Positions 8,486 to 17,572 are shown, numbered from the stretch's first letter. The stretch: 64,000 nt of DNA from Zoogloea sp. LCSB751 (GCF_002028455.1 NZ_MWUM01000007.1:186001-250000), one strand, 5' to 3'. Numbers and translations: made by a program. Notes: a model not told the origin generated them from the sequence alone.

Positions 8486-9268
8486 TCAGGCCGGCACGAA
8501 CAGTGTCGCGGTGCCATCGGCGACGGCGCGTAGCGGATGGCCGAAGGCGGCTGACAGGCGTTCGGTGGTGAGCACCTCGGCGGCCGGGCCGAAGATGTGG
8601 CCGCCTTCGCCGTCGAGCAGCAGCACGTGGCTGGCGTAGCGGGCCGTCAGGTTGATGTCGTGGAGGACCATCGCCACGCCCGCACCGGAGGCGGCCAGGG
8701 CGCGGAAATGGTCGAGCACCGCGACTTCATGATGCAGGTCCAGGTGAGCCAGCGGTTCGTCGAGCAGGTACAGGCGCGGCCGCTGCACCAGCAGCGTGGC
8801 GATAGCGAGACGCTGGCGCTCGCCGCCGGACAGCGTCGGCACCTGGCGCTCGGTGAAGTCGCCCAGGCCCATGCTGGCCAGCGCAGCCAGTGCGATGGCT
8901 TCGTCTTCCGGACCTTCCCAGTCCCAGCGGCCCAGGTAGGGGTGGCGGCCGACGAGGGCGGTTTCGAGCACCGTCGCGCTGAAGAAGTCGGGCTGGCTCT
9001 GGGCCAGCAGGCCGCGCAGGCAGGCTTCATGGCCGCGCGGCCAGGCGGCGTAGGGCTGGCCGGACAGCAGCACGGTGCCGTCGGCGACGTCGCGCAGGCC
9101 GGCCAGGGTGTGCAGCAGGGTGGTCTTGCCGGCACCGTTGCGGCCGAGGATCACCAGGGTGTCTCCGGCCTGCAGCGTGAAGTCCAGTTCCCGCACCACG
9201 TCGCGGCGGCCCACCTGCACGGTGAGGTGGTCGGTGGCGAGGACTGCCGGGCGCACGTCCATCTTCAT
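8486..9268 (-). CDS. btuD: Vitamin B12 ABC transporter, ATP-binding protein
   Basis: The 260-residue ATPase starts MKMDVRPAVLATDHLTVQVG. Its ATG overlaps the btuC stop in an ATGA, which decides the start. Walker A GRNGAGKT is at 42-49, the signature LSGGERQRLAIA near 144, and Walker B YLLDEPLAHLD near 164. It belongs to the FecE/BtuD subfamily, which energises import of siderophores, heme or cobalamin. The neighbours btuC and btuB, together with the B12 riboswitch upstream, make cobalamin or cobinamide the likely cargo. A periplasmic binding protein gene (btuF) is not adjacent. Confidence 0.92.
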   Translation of the reverse strand: MKMDVRPAVLATDHLTVQVGRRDVVRELDFTLQAGDTLVILGRNGAGKTTLLHTLAGLRDVADGTVLLSGQPYAAWPRGHEACLRGLLAQSQPDFFSATVLETALVGRHPYLGRWDWEGPEDEAIALAALASMGLGDFTERQVPTLSGGERQRLAIATLLVQRPRLYLLDEPLAHLDLHHEVAVLDHFRALAASGAGVAMVLHDINLTARYASHVLLLDGEGGHIFGPAAEVLTTERLSAAFGHPLRAVADGTATLFVPA

Positions 9269-10290
9269 CGCGGATGCCTCGCCAGCAGGAACAGGAAGAC
9301 CGGCACGCCGATCAGCGCGGTGAGCACGCCGACCGGCAGTTGGATCGGCGCGACCACCGTGCGCGCGGCGGTGTCGGCGGCGCACAGCAGCACGCCGCCG
9401 GCCAGCGTGGCGGCGGGCAGCAGCAGGCGTTGGTCGTTGCCGATGGCCAGGCGTACCAGGTGCGGCACGATCAGGCCGACGAAGCCGACCGAGCCGACGG
9501 TGGTCACTGCCACGGCGGTGAGCAGCGCGCCGAGACCATACACCAGCGCCCGCAGGCGGCCGACCCGCACGCCGAGGGCGCGGGCGGTGATCTCGCCGCG
9601 GGCCAGCAGGTTGAGTTCGCGGGCGAAGGGCAGGGCGGCCAGCAGGCCGATGCCCAGCAGGGCCAGCGCCGGCCACGGCCGGCTGGCGCTGCTGGCATCG
9701 CCCATCAGCCAGAACAGCATGCCCTTGACCCGGCCCTCGGGGGCCAGGCTCAGCATCAGCGCCACCGCCGCGCCGCAGCCGGAGGCGACGATGACGCCGG
9801 TGAGCAGCAGGCGGGTCTGCGTCCACGAGCCGTCGCCGTGGGCGAGGCCGAAGACCAGCAAGGTGGCGCCGAGGGCGCCGATGAAGGCGCCGCCGTCGAT
9901 CCAGCCGGCGGTGGCGCCGGCCAGGATTGCGCCCAGCGCGCCGACCGCCGCGCCGCCGGAAATGCCCAGCACGTAGGGATCGGCCAGCGGGTTGCGCAGC
10001 AGCACCTGCATCAGCGCGCCGGCCAGGGCCAGCAGGCCGCCGCAGGCGAAGGCGGCAATGGCACGGGGCAGGCGCAGCTGGCGGACGATGTCCGCCTCCA
10101 TGCCCCCTTCGCCGCTGCCCAGCGCGGCCAGCATGTCCTGCATTGATACTGGCATGGCGCCGGCCGACAGGGACCAGGCGAAGGCCGCCAGCGCCGCCGC
10201 CATCAGGCCGGCGATGACCAGCCGGGCACGCAGGCGCGTGCCGCGCATGCTGACTGGACGGTGTTGGGCGGTGGCGTGCCCGTGGGCCAT
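9265..10290 (-). CDS. btuC: Vitamin B12 ABC transporter, permease
   Basis: I start this FecCD-family permease at ATG 10288-10290 because GGAGGG stands four bases upstream. An in-frame ATG at 10303-10305 has no ribosome site. The product has 341 residues and about ten hydrophobic segments. Family stretches include LRLPRAIAAFACGGLLALAG, NPLADPYVLGISGGAA, GEITARALGV (the coupling helix contacting the ATPase) and GSVGFVGLIVPHLVRL. It forms the inner-membrane pore for cobalamin with BtuD. The short His-rich leader (MAHGHATAQH) is unusual but cytoplasmic. It begins 19 bases after the btuB stop. Confidence 0.92.
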   Translation of the reverse strand: MAHGHATAQHRPVSMRGTRLRARLVIAGLMAAALAAFAWSLSAGAMPVSMQDMLAALGSGEGGMEADIVRQLRLPRAIAAFACGGLLALAGALMQVLLRNPLADPYVLGISGGAAVGALGAILAGATAGWIDGGAFIGALGATLLVFGLAHGDGSWTQTRLLLTGVIVASGCGAAVALMLSLAPEGRVKGMLFWLMGDASSASRPWPALALLGIGLLAALPFARELNLLARGEITARALGVRVGRLRALVYGLGALLTAVAVTTVGSVGFVGLIVPHLVRLAIGNDQRLLLPAATLAGGVLLCAADTAARTVVAPIQLPVGVLTALIGVPVFLFLLARHPR

Positions 10291-10309
10291 GGTCCCTCCG
10301 TGCATGGGC

Positions 10310-12124
10310 TTATTGCGGGGTGTAGCGTACGCCGAAGAACACGTTGGCGCCGGCCGTCTTGAAGCCCAGGGCGGTCTCGTACTGCTTGTCGAGGATGTTG
10401 TTGGCACGTGCCTCGACACCCAGCTCCTTGCTCAGCGCGTACTTGGCGAAGGCATTCACCAGCCCGTAGCCGCCCATCGGCTTGGTTTCGCCGGTGCGGT
10501 CATAGCGGCCACCGGCACCCTGCCATTCGGCGCCTACGGTGAGGGCGGCGAAGCTGCGGCTGACCGCCAGGTTGCCGGTCTTGTTGGCACGGCGCTGCAG
10601 GCGCGTGCCGGTGTCCAGATCCTTCGGGTCGAGGAAGTCGATGTTGGCGACGATGTCGAAACCGGCGAGCTGGCCGCCATAGCCCAGGCTGATGCCTTCG
10701 AGGCGGGCGCTGCCGACGTTCTGCGGGATGAAGTTCTGATCGTTGACGATCATGTTGGTGACGCGGTTGCGGAAGTAGGTGGCGCTGACGTTATGCCCGT
10801 GCTGTTCCCACAGCAGGCCGACTTCCTTGTTGTAGGCGCTCTCCGGCTTCAGGTTGACGTTGCCGTAGCCGGGGTAGTACAGCTCGTTGAAGGTCGGCGC
10901 GCGGAAGGCGTTGCCGATGCTGCCCTGCACGCGCAGGGTCGGCAGGATCTGGTAGCCGTAGCCGGCGTAGCCGGTGGTCTTGCCGCCGAACTGGCTGTTG
11001 TCGTCGTGGCGGGCGTTGAGCTGGACCTTGTGGGCACCGAAGCCGGCAGTCCACCCGAGCAGAGCCGAGTTGATCGAGCGGCTGACGTCGAAGGTGTCCT
11101 GGTTGACGGCCTTCTGGTGCAGGTTTTCGTAGGCGGCGAGCAGGGTGCCGACCGGCAGGCGGATGTCGTTCTGCCACATGAACTGCTGCTGGGTGGTCTT
11201 GATCGACGCGCCGTTGGGGGCGTAGGACGCGAAATTCTTGGCGTCGTCGATGGACTGGCCGAAGCGCACGGTGCTGGTCCAGACGTCGCTGAGGCGGTTG
11301 CGGCTGTACAGGTTCCAGACGTTCTGAACGTCGTCGCTGAAGTTGTCGAAGCCGAGGCCCGAGTCGTAGTGGTTGCGGCCGGTGGCGTAGAGGATCGAGG
11401 CGCCCACTTCATGGCCGTCGGCGAGGCGATAGCTCAGCTTGGCCGACAGGTTGCTGTTGCGGTACGGATCCTTGTCCGGGTTGTAGTAGAAGGGCTGCTT
11501 GGTCTTGCTGTAGATGGCGCTGTAGCCGTCGTTCTCGGCATAGCCGCCGCGCACGGAGTAGGACAGCTTGTCGGTGCCGCCGGAGACGCCGACCGAGGTT
11601 TCGCGGGTGCCGTAGCTGCCGACGCCGACGAAGGCGTCCACCTTCGGCGCGCCCTCGCCCTTGCGGGTGAAGATCTGGATCACGCCGCCGATGGCGTCGG
11701 CGCCGTACAGCGCGGAGGCCGGGCCGCGGACGATCTCGATGCGTTCGATCTGCGACAGCGGGATGTCCTGCCACGTCGGGGAGCCGAGGGTGGCCGAGCC
11801 GAGGCGCATGCCGTCCACGATCAGCAGGGTCTGGCGCGGGCTGGCACCGCGGATGAAGACGTCGGTGGCCTTGCCGGGGCCGCCGCTGGAGGACATCTGG
11901 ATGCCGGGCTGGCGGGCCAGCAGTTCGGGCAGCGAGAAGGTCGAGCCGGCGCGTTCGATCTGGGCACGCTCAATGACCGTCACGTCGGCCAGCGATTCGT
12001 CGGCACGCTGGGCCTGGCGGGTGGCGGTAACGACGACGGTGGATTGTTCGGCCGGGGCGGCAAGCGCGATGGCGGGGAAGGCGGAGGCGACCGCGAGGGC
12101 GGCGGTGGAAAGGCGGATGATCAT
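10310..12124 (-). CDS. btuB: TonB-dependent cobalamin outer-membrane receptor
   Basis: The 604-residue precursor has a signal peptide (residues 1 to about 22, ending ALAAP). A TonB box (STVVVTATR) is near 28-36. The plug domain runs to about 150 (DVFIRGASPRQTLLIVDGMR, then RIEIVRGPASALYGADAIGG), and a beta-barrel forms the rest. The short 600-residue barrel and STVVVTA box match BtuB better than siderophore receptors. It imports cobalamin across the outer membrane using TonB. The B12 riboswitch in its leader strongly supports the substrate. The minus-strand plug is followed by an array of Tyr/Asn-rich barrel strands with no frameshift. Confidence 0.95.
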   Translation of the reverse strand: MIIRLSTAALAVASAFPAIALAAPAEQSTVVVTATRQAQRADESLADVTVIERAQIERAGSTFSLPELLARQPGIQMSSSGGPGKATDVFIRGASPRQTLLIVDGMRLGSATLGSPTWQDIPLSQIERIEIVRGPASALYGADAIGGVIQIFTRKGEGAPKVDAFVGVGSYGTRETSVGVSGGTDKLSYSVRGGYAENDGYSAIYSKTKQPFYYNPDKDPYRNSNLSAKLSYRLADGHEVGASILYATGRNHYDSGLGFDNFSDDVQNVWNLYSRNRLSDVWTSTVRFGQSIDDAKNFASYAPNGASIKTTQQQFMWQNDIRLPVGTLLAAYENLHQKAVNQDTFDVSRSINSALLGWTAGFGAHKVQLNARHDDNSQFGGKTTGYAGYGYQILPTLRVQGSIGNAFRAPTFNELYYPGYGNVNLKPESAYNKEVGLLWEQHGHNVSATYFRNRVTNMIVNDQNFIPQNVGSARLEGISLGYGGQLAGFDIVANIDFLDPKDLDTGTRLQRRANKTGNLAVSRSFAALTVGAEWQGAGGRYDRTGETKPMGGYGLVNAFAKYALSKELGVEARANNILDKQYETALGFKTAGANVFFGVRYTPQ

Positions 12125-12264
12125 CTGTCAGGTTCTCCCGGACCCGGTGGCGTCCCCGCCGACTCGGGTGGATTGCGTGTGGAAGCGCAGGGGAGGTACC
12201 GCAGAAGGCCAGACAGGATCACGGCCGCGTGCATCGCCACCACCCCGTGGCACTTCCGCTGTTG

Positions 12265-12465
12265 TGTGATCGAGGCCGGTATCCGGGCTCGCAAGCCGAG
12301 CCGGTGCGGCACAATGCCGACCGGACAGGACGCATCGCCTTCCCAGACCCGGTGGGTCCAGTGGCAGTGTGAGGCGTCTGATGCTTGCTTACCGTTGCGG
12401 GGGCAGCACAGGCATTGCGGCTTCCGGGGAAGCGCGCGCACCTGTTTCCCGTTTAACTCCTGGCC
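12265..12465 (-). promoter_or_regulatory. Cobalamin riboswitch controlling btuB-btuC-btuD
   Basis: On the minus strand the leader of btuB contains the AdoCbl riboswitch landmarks in order. There is a GCCCCCGCAACGGTAAGC element at 12387-12404, then CACTG...GGGTCTGGGAAGGCGA, then the B12 box AGCCCGGATACCGGCC at 12274-12289. Known riboswitches of this class bind cobalamin and hide the ribosome site or terminate transcription. Here the B12 box ends about 150 bases before the btuB start. Boundaries are estimates from the conserved elements. No second riboswitch is seen facing cobU or near bluB. Confidence 0.92.
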
Positions 12466-12573
12466 TGGACGGCCGCTGGAGCACCTGGAGCACGTGTATC
12501 GCCGGGCCGATTCGGCCTTGTGGCGACAACGGCTGCGATAATACCACCAAAATCAGTCACTTCCCGAACTGGG

Positions 12574-12589
12574 TTGACGTTAACGTCAA
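12574..12589. promoter_or_regulatory. 16-bp perfect palindrome between btuB and cobU
   Basis: TTGACGTTAACGTCAA is an uninterrupted self-complementary 16-mer ending seven bases before the cobU ribosome site. A shared AT-rich hexamer (ataata, 12538-12543) could serve as a -10 element on either strand. The dyad would then lie upstream of the btuB start point and inside the cobU leader. The ACGTTAACGT core recalls MerR-type operators, from memory. The binding protein is unknown. Confidence 0.6.
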
Positions 12590-12605
12590 TCTGTTGGAGC
12601 CATTT

Positions 12606-13154
12606 ATGTCATCCGAATTCATCCTGGGCGGGGCCCGTTCCGGCAAGAGCCGCCACGCCGAGCAGATCGCCTCCTCCAGCGGCCTGGCCGTGCATGTGAT
12701 CGCCACTGCCGAGGCGCTGGACGAGGAGATGCGCGTGCGTATCGCCCGCCACCAGGCCGACCGGCCGGTCGGCTGGAACGTCGTCGAAGCCCCGCGTGCG
12801 CTGGCGGCGGCCCTTGAGGCGACGGCTGCGCCAGACCGCTGCGTGGTCGTCGATTGCCTGACCCTGTGGCTGGCCAACCTGCTCGACGGGGCGGAGAACC
12901 TGCCGCCGGCCGCCGGTGCCGAGTTGCTGCCGGCCTTTGCCCGTGAGCGGGCGGCGCTGCTCGAACTGATTCCGCGGCTGCCGGGGCGGGTGATTTTCGT
13001 GGCCAACGAGGTGGGCCTCGGCCTGGTGCCGGAGAGCCTGCTGGGCCGCCTGTTCCGCGACGAAGCCGGGCGTCTCAATCAGGCGGTGGCAGCCCTCTGC
13101 GGGCGGGTGACCTTCGTCGCCGCCGGCCTGCCGCTGGTTCTCAAGGGCGCGTAG
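12606..13154 (+). CDS. cobU: Adenosylcobinamide kinase / guanylyltransferase
   Basis: ATG 12606 is chosen because GGAG stands six bases upstream and the protein then starts MSSEFILGGARSGKS, giving 182 residues, normal for CobU/CobP. The P-loop GGARSGKS is at 8-15. His49 in VRIARHQ matches the guanylylated His of the Salmonella enzyme, and VVVDCLTLWLAN near 78 is the family Walker B. It phosphorylates adenosylcobinamide and then adds GMP, making AdoCbi-GDP for CobS. It is the first plus-strand gene of the B12 nucleotide-loop operon and is divergent from btuB. A longer in-frame start at 12369 would lie across the riboswitch and is rejected. Confidence 0.95.
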   Translation: MSSEFILGGARSGKSRHAEQIASSSGLAVHVIATAEALDEEMRVRIARHQADRPVGWNVVEAPRALAAALEATAAPDRCVVVDCLTLWLANLLDGAENLPPAAGAELLPAFARERAALLELIPRLPGRVIFVANEVGLGLVPESLLGRLFRDEAGRLNQAVAALCGRVTFVAAGLPLVLKGA

Positions 13155-13260
13155 CAGGCCGGTAATAGGTCACAGCCCGGCGATGTCCCGGCGCATAGCG
13201 ACCGCCGCGTGCTGCAGGGCACCATGGATTCCTTAAAAAAAGCAAAAGGGGATCCACACC

Positions 13261-13569
13261 ATGAGCACTCAACGCCTTGCCAGCAACGTCGGGCAGATCT
13301 GCCGCATCGCGCTGCCGTCCTATCCCGGCAGTGGCGCCACCTGGTACGTGGACGGCGCCAACGGCGCGGTTCGCGTCAGGCTCGAGGAAACCCAGGCCGC
13401 CGCCGCGCCACGCCGGGCCAGCAGCCAGGTCTTCGCGGTGATTGGCGACGCGGCCGGCGATTACGAACTGCGTTTCGTGCTAAAGCGCGCGTGGGAGCGC
13501 GAGGTGCGCAACAGCCGCCGGATCGTCCTGCAGGTCCGCCCCACGGGCGAGCAAAACCGCGCCAATTAA
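13261..13569 (+). CDS. Small chagasin-like (I42) inhibitor-fold protein
   Basis: This 102-residue protein has an AGGGGA ribosome site about nine bases before the ATG. Its pattern is suggestive of the chagasin/I42 cysteine-protease inhibitor fold. A loop PSYPGSGATWYV lies where family members carry NPTTGYxW. A G-D-Y-E-L-x-F strand near 67-73 is followed by KRAWE near 76-80, where the family has RPW. The match is partial: the NPTTGY motif is degenerate. There is no signal peptide, whereas many I42 inhibitors are exported. It sits between cobU and cobT, with 106 and 108 bases on either side. A link to B12 metabolism is not evident. Confidence 0.6.
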   Translation: MSTQRLASNVGQICRIALPSYPGSGATWYVDGANGAVRVRLEETQAAAAPRRASSQVFAVIGDAAGDYELRFVLKRAWEREVRNSRRIVLQVRPTGEQNRAN

Positions 13570-13677
13570 GGCGTTCCGGCTGCCCGGCGGGTGTCGCGGG
13601 GCGGCCGTCCAGACACGGCGGCGCTTGAACAAATGGTTGCCGCGTCCTAGCATCCGCGGCCTCGATACCGTCCGCAG

Positions 13678-14724
13678 ATGCGTTCCATGACCTACGCCAT
13701 CGCCCGTCCCGACCAGGCTATTGCCCCCGCGCTGCAACAGCGCATCGACACCAAGACCAAGCCCCTCGGTGCCCTCGGCCGCCTCGAGCCACTGGCCCGC
13801 CAGATCGGCCTGATCCAGCAGAGCCTCAGCCCCGTACTGCGCAAGCCGCACATGCTGGTGTTTGCCGGCGACCACGGTGCGGCCAAGGCCGGCGTATCCG
13901 CCTATCCCCAGGACGTAACCTGGCAGATGGTCGAAAACTTCCTCGCCGGTGGCGCCGCTATCAACGTCTTCGCGCGCCAGATGGGTATGGGCCTGACGGT
14001 GGTGGATGCCGGCGTGGCCCACGACTTTGGCAGCCGCCCCGGCCTGATCGACGCCAAGATTGCGCCCGGCACCGCCAACTACCTGGAAGAGCCGGCGCTG
14101 ACCGTCGCCCAGCGCGACGCCGCGCTGGCCCGTGGCCGCGAGCTGGCCCGCGGCCTGGCCGCCGACGGCTGCAACGTGATCGGCTTCGGCGAGATGGGCA
14201 TCGGCAACACCGCCGCTGCGTCCCTGCTGACCCACTGCCTGACCGGCACCGAACTGGACGTGGTGATCGGCCGCGGCACCGGCCTCGACGACGCCGGCAT
14301 GATCCGCAAGCGCGCGCTGCTGGCCCAGGCTGTGGCCCGCGGCGGGCGCCGCGGCGATCCGCTGGAAGCGCTGGCCGAGTACGGCGGCCTCGAGATCGCG
14401 ATGATGGCCGGGGCGATGCTCGGCGCCGCCGAAGCCGGCATGCTGCTGCTGATCGACGGTTTCATCGTCACCAGTGCGCTGCTGGTGGCCTACGAGATCG
14501 CGCCGGAGATCATCGACTACTGCGTCTTCGCGCATCGCTCCGAGGAGCCCGGCCACGCCGTGCAGCTAGCCCATCTGGGCGCCGCGCCGCTGGTCCAGCT
14601 CGACCTGCGCCTTGGCGAAGGCACGGGCGCCGCGCTGGCCTTCCCGCTGGTGCAGGCCGCGGTCAATTTCCTCAACGAGATGGCCAGTTTCGAGTCCGCC
14701 GGCGTCAGCGGCAAGGACGCGTGA
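13678..14724 (+). CDS. cobT: Nicotinate-nucleotide-dimethylbenzimidazole phosphoribosyltransferase
   Basis: The product has 348 residues, the family length. Signature segments are [16 protein letters not shown] near 22-37, [16 protein letters not shown] near 62-77, [16 protein letters not shown] near 168-183, and [12 protein letters not shown] with the catalytic Glu near 314. CobT makes alpha-ribazole phosphate from dimethylbenzimidazole and nicotinate mononucleotide. It supplies the lower-loop nucleotide that CobS joins to AdoCbi-GDP. An alternative ATG three codons downstream (13687) is possible. The cobS gene follows after 31 bases. BluB at 58.6 kb would supply its base. Confidence 0.97.
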   Translation: MRSMTYAIARPDQAIAPALQQRIDTKTKPLGALGRLEPLARQIGLIQQSLSPVLRKPHMLVFAGDHGAAKAGVSAYPQDVTWQMVENFLAGGAAINVFARQMGMGLTVVDAGVAHDFGSRPGLIDAKIAPGTANYLEEPALTVAQRDAALARGRELARGLAADGCNVIGFGEMGIGNTAAASLLTHCLTGTELDVVIGRGTGLDDAGMIRKRALLAQAVARGGRRGDPLEALAEYGGLEIAMMAGAMLGAAEAGMLLLIDGFIVTSALLVAYEIAPEIIDYCVFAHRSEEPGHAVQLAHLGAAPLVQLDLRLGEGTGAALAFPLVQAAVNFLNEMASFESAGVSGKDA

Positions 14725-14755
14725 CGCCCGCGCACCGCAACATCGCTGAACGGCC

Positions 14756-15529
14756 ATGATCCGCGCCCAGCTCGAGCTGATCTTCATCGCCATCGCGTTC
14801 TTCAGCCGCCTGCCGGTGCCGGGCTGGGTGGATTTTGCGCCGGACAAGCTGGGGCGCGCGGCGCGCTACCTGCCGCTGGTCGGCTGGCTGATCGGCCTGA
14901 TAGGCGCAGCGACCTACTGGTTGGCGGCGCAGCTGTTGCCGGTGGACCTGGCGGTGGTGCTGGCTATGGCGGCGACCATCCGCGCCACCGGCGCCTTCCA
15001 CGAGGACGGCTGGGCCGACACCTGCGACGGCCTCGGCGGCGGCTGGACCAAGGAGCAGGCGCTGGCGATCATGAAGGATTCGCGGATCGGCAGCTACGGC
15101 GCCATCGGGCTGGTGCTGCTGCTGCTCGCCAAATACCTGGCCCTCGCCGACCTGGGTGCCGACGACGACTACCCGGTGCTCGCCGCGCTGCTGGTGGCCC
15201 ATCCCTTGTCGCGCCTCGCTGCAGTCAGCGTGATGGCGGTGCTCGACTATGCACGCAGCGATGACAGCGCCAAGTCGGCGCCGGTAGCGCGCCGCCCGAG
15301 CGCTACCGAGCTGGGCATTGCGACCTTGGCGGGCGTTATACCCTTGTTGCTGCTGACGCCGCTGGAAGCGATGGCTGCTTTGCTCGTCACCGTCGTGGTG
15401 GCGATCGCTGCAGCACGGAAGTTCGCCCGCCGCCTCGGCGGTTATACCGGCGACTGCCTGGGCGCCACCCAGCAGCTCGCCGAAATCGCCATCTATATGG
15501 GGATGCTCGCTGCGTGGAGCTTTACCTGA
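14756..15529 (+). CDS. cobS: Adenosylcobinamide-GDP ribazoletransferase (cobalamin synthase)
   Basis: The integral membrane protein has 257 residues and six or seven hydrophobic helices. The acidic CobS motif [16 protein letters not shown] near 81-96 and the [11 protein letters not shown] segment near 105-115 are intact; these bind metal and the GDP substrate. It joins alpha-ribazole (phosphate) to AdoCbi-GDP at the inner membrane. The last residues before the stop overlap the cobC start by 16 bases, which implies coupled translation. It is near the end of the plus-strand B12 operon. Confidence 0.96.
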   Translation: MIRAQLELIFIAIAFFSRLPVPGWVDFAPDKLGRAARYLPLVGWLIGLIGAATYWLAAQLLPVDLAVVLAMAATIRATGAFHEDGWADTCDGLGGGWTKEQALAIMKDSRIGSYGAIGLVLLLLAKYLALADLGADDDYPVLAALLVAHPLSRLAAVSVMAVLDYARSDDSAKSAPVARRPSATELGIATLAGVIPLLLLTPLEAMAALLVTVVVAIAAARKFARRLGGYTGDCLGATQQLAEIAIYMGMLAAWSFT

Positions 15530-16065
15530 TCCGTCATCCCCGGCCCGCCGTGGCGTCGGGGATCTGCTACGGCCAGACCGACCTGGGGCTGGCCGAGTCC
15601 GCCGTCGACGTGGCGACGCGTCTGCGTCCGCTGTTGCCGGCCGAGTTTGCGCTGTACGCCAGCCCGCTGGCCCGCGCCCGCCTGCTGGCGGAAGCCCTCG
15701 GCACACCGCGGCTCGAACCGCGCCTGAAGGAGATCCACTTCGGCGAATGGGAAGGGCGCAGCTACGACGACATCGGCCGCGCCGCCCTCGACGCGTGGGC
15801 CGACGCACCGTTGGATTTCGCCCCGCCGGGCGGCGAGTCGCCGCGCCAGATGGCGGCCCGCGTCCACGACTTTCTCGCCGAGCTGCAGGCCGCGCCGCCG
15901 CCGGCTGCGGTGGTGGTCGCGCATGGCGGTCCGCTGCGCGCGCTGGCCGGCCACCTGCTCAAGCTGCCGGCGGAGCACTGGCTTGGCCTGGACTTCGCCT
16001 GTGGCGAAGTGACCCGCCTCGACCTCCACGATTGGGGCACGCTGCTGCGCTGGTTCAACCGCTGA
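15514..16065 (+). CDS. cobC: Alpha-ribazole phosphatase (histidine phosphatase family)
   Basis: GTG 15514 lies inside the end of cobS and gives 183 residues starting [11 protein letters not shown]. His8 of the RHP motif (usually RHG or RHA) would be the phosphorylated residue. The second His is in [11 protein letters not shown] near 132, and the acid region [15 protein letters not shown] near 72-86 is typical of CobC. It removes the phosphate from alpha-ribazole-5'-phosphate or adenosylcobalamin phosphate. The assignment from general phosphoglycerate-mutase relatives rests mostly on its overlap with cobS. Confidence 0.9.
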   Translation: MELYLIRHPRPAVASGICYGQTDLGLAESAVDVATRLRPLLPAEFALYASPLARARLLAEALGTPRLEPRLKEIHFGEWEGRSYDDIGRAALDAWADAPLDFAPPGGESPRQMAARVHDFLAELQAAPPPAAVVVAHGGPLRALAGHLLKLPAEHWLGLDFACGEVTRLDLHDWGTLLRWFNR

Positions 16066-16132
16066 AGCCGGCATCGGTCCAGCCGCGGATTGGGGCACAA
16101 TCAGGGCTGTCTCTGCGCCCCGTTTCCCGCCG

Positions 16133-16654
16133 ATGAATTTCATTGCTTGCACCCTCGCCGAGCATGGCGACGCGATCCTGGCCATCTTCAACGAGGCCAT
16201 CGCCACCTCCACCGCCCTCTACGATTACCAGCCGCGCACCGGCGACAGCATGACGGCCTGGTTCGCCGCCAAGGCGGCCGGCCACTATCCGGTGATCGGC
16301 GCGGTGGACGAGGCAGGCACGTTGCTGGGCTTCGCCAGCTATGGTCCGTTCCGTGCCTTTCCAGCTTACAAATACACCGTCGAACATTCCATCTACGTGC
16401 ACCGCGACCACCGCGGCAAGGGGCTTGGCCGGGCCTTGCTGGAACGCCTGCTGGAGGCGGCCAGGGCGCAGGACTATCATCTGCTGGTCGGCGTCATCGA
16501 CATGGCCAACGCCGGCAGCATCGCGTTGCACGAGCAACTCGGTTTCGTGCATGGAGGCACGTTGAAGGAGGTCGGCTTCAAGTTCGGGCGCTGGCTCGAC
16601 GTGGGCTTCTACCAGCGCGTGCTCGACACGCCCCATCGGCCCGTCGATGGCTGA
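16133..16654 (+). CDS. GNAT N-acetyltransferase (phosphinothricin acetyltransferase type)
   Basis: The 173-residue protein is a complete GNAT domain. It has the acetyl-CoA loop VHRDHRGKGLGRALLE near 87-102, an upstream EHSIYV strand, and the C-terminal HEQLGFVHGGTLKEVGFKFGRW block. The latter is characteristic of the PAT/MddA branch, which acetylates phosphinothricin or methionine sulfoximine and sulfone. The early IFNEAIATSTALYDYQP stretch fits that branch too. It lies 67 bases after cobC and before an alpha/beta hydrolase, all on the plus strand. The physiological substrate is not known. Confidence 0.88.
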   Translation: MNFIACTLAEHGDAILAIFNEAIATSTALYDYQPRTGDSMTAWFAAKAAGHYPVIGAVDEAGTLLGFASYGPFRAFPAYKYTVEHSIYVHRDHRGKGLGRALLERLLEAARAQDYHLLVGVIDMANAGSIALHEQLGFVHGGTLKEVGFKFGRWLDVGFYQRVLDTPHRPVDG

Positions 16655-16708
16655 GTATTTCACGCACGTCATATACACTCGCGACTCCACCGATTTTCCC
16701 GTCCGCCC

Positions 16709-17572
16709 ATGGACCACTTTCTTGCCGATGACGGCGAAAAGCTCCACCTGAAGATTTCCGGCGAAGGTCCGCCACTGGTGCTGCTGCACGGCTGGACCTC
16801 CTCGCACCGGGACTGGAACCCCTTCGTCGAGGCCTTCGAGGCCCATTTCCGGGTGTACCGCTGGGACGCCCGCGGCCACGGCGGGCATGGGCTGCGGACC
16901 GACACCGTGCCGACCGTCGCCCGCATGGCCCGCGACCTGCAGAACCTGCTCGATCACTACCGGCTCGACCGGGTGGTGGCGGTCGGCCACTCGATGGGGG
17001 CGCTGACCCTGTGGCAATACCTCCGCGATTTCGGGGCGGACCGTCTGGCGCGGCTGGTCTTCATCGACCAGTCGCCGCGCCTCATCACCGATGACGACTG
17101 GAAGAGCGGCATCTACGGGGATTTCGATGCCGGACGCAACGCGGCCTTCATCGGCGCGCTGCAGCAGGACTTTGCCGAAGCGGTGCTGCGCCTGGCGGCC
17201 GACGGCCACAACGAGCGGGCGCGGATCAAGTACGCCGAAAACGGCAGCGGCATCCAGACCGCCCGCCAGCGCCTGCAGGCCCTCGAAGCCGAGCCGCTGA
17301 TCGAGTGCTGGCGCAGCCTGACCGCCGCCGACTACCGGGACGTGTTGCAGGGCATTCCGGTGCCGGCGCTGCTGATCTACGGTGGATCGAGCAACTTCTA
17401 CTCGACCGGTACCGCCCATTTCGTGCAGCAGCGCATTCCGGATGCGCTGCTGCACATTTACGAGGGTGTCGATCACGCGCCCCATCTGTGGGAGCGGGAA
17501 CGTTTCGTGCGCGATGTGCTGGATTTTGTCGCCGGAAAGTTGCCGCCAGGGTCTGACACCGGCCGGCGTTAG
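16709..17572 (+). CDS. Alpha/beta hydrolase
   Basis: The 287-residue protein has the standard fold motifs. The oxyanion region is LLHGWTSSHRDW near 26-37, the nucleophile elbow GHSMGA has Ser near 94, and a late HAPHLWERERF supplies the catalytic His near 261. The acid is probably in the LLIYGG segment region. There is no signal peptide, so it is cytoplasmic. It resembles haloperoxidase/esterase-like hydrolases, but the substrate cannot be deduced. The next gene begins 88 bases downstream. Confidence 0.88.
   Translation: MDHFLADDGEKLHLKISGEGPPLVLLHGWTSSHRDWNPFVEAFEAHFRVYRWDARGHGGHGLRTDTVPTVARMARDLQNLLDHYRLDRVVAVGHSMGALTLWQYLRDFGADRLARLVFIDQSPRLITDDDWKSGIYGDFDAGRNAAFIGALQQDFAEAVLRLAADGHNERARIKYAENGSGIQTARQRLQALEAEPLIECWRSLTAADYRDVLQGIPVPALLIYGGSSNFYSTGTAHFVQQRIPDALLHIYEGVDHAPHLWERERFVRDVLDFVAGKLPPGSDTGRR

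Noticed and set aside
9992..12541. Long plus-strand open frame of 849 codons across btuB and btuC
   Set aside because: It is antisense to well-supported genes and covers the riboswitch; its protein has no recognisable domain and biased Val/Ala/Gly/Asp composition from high-GC codon use.
12369..12605. Upstream extension of cobU to ATG 12369
   Set aside because: Those codons overlap the riboswitch on the other strand, give an unlikely protein sequence, and the ribosome site marks ATG 12606.
12610..12625. CCGAATTCATCC similar to the repeat core
   Set aside because: It is within the cobU coding sequence (SEFILGG) and lacks the arms.
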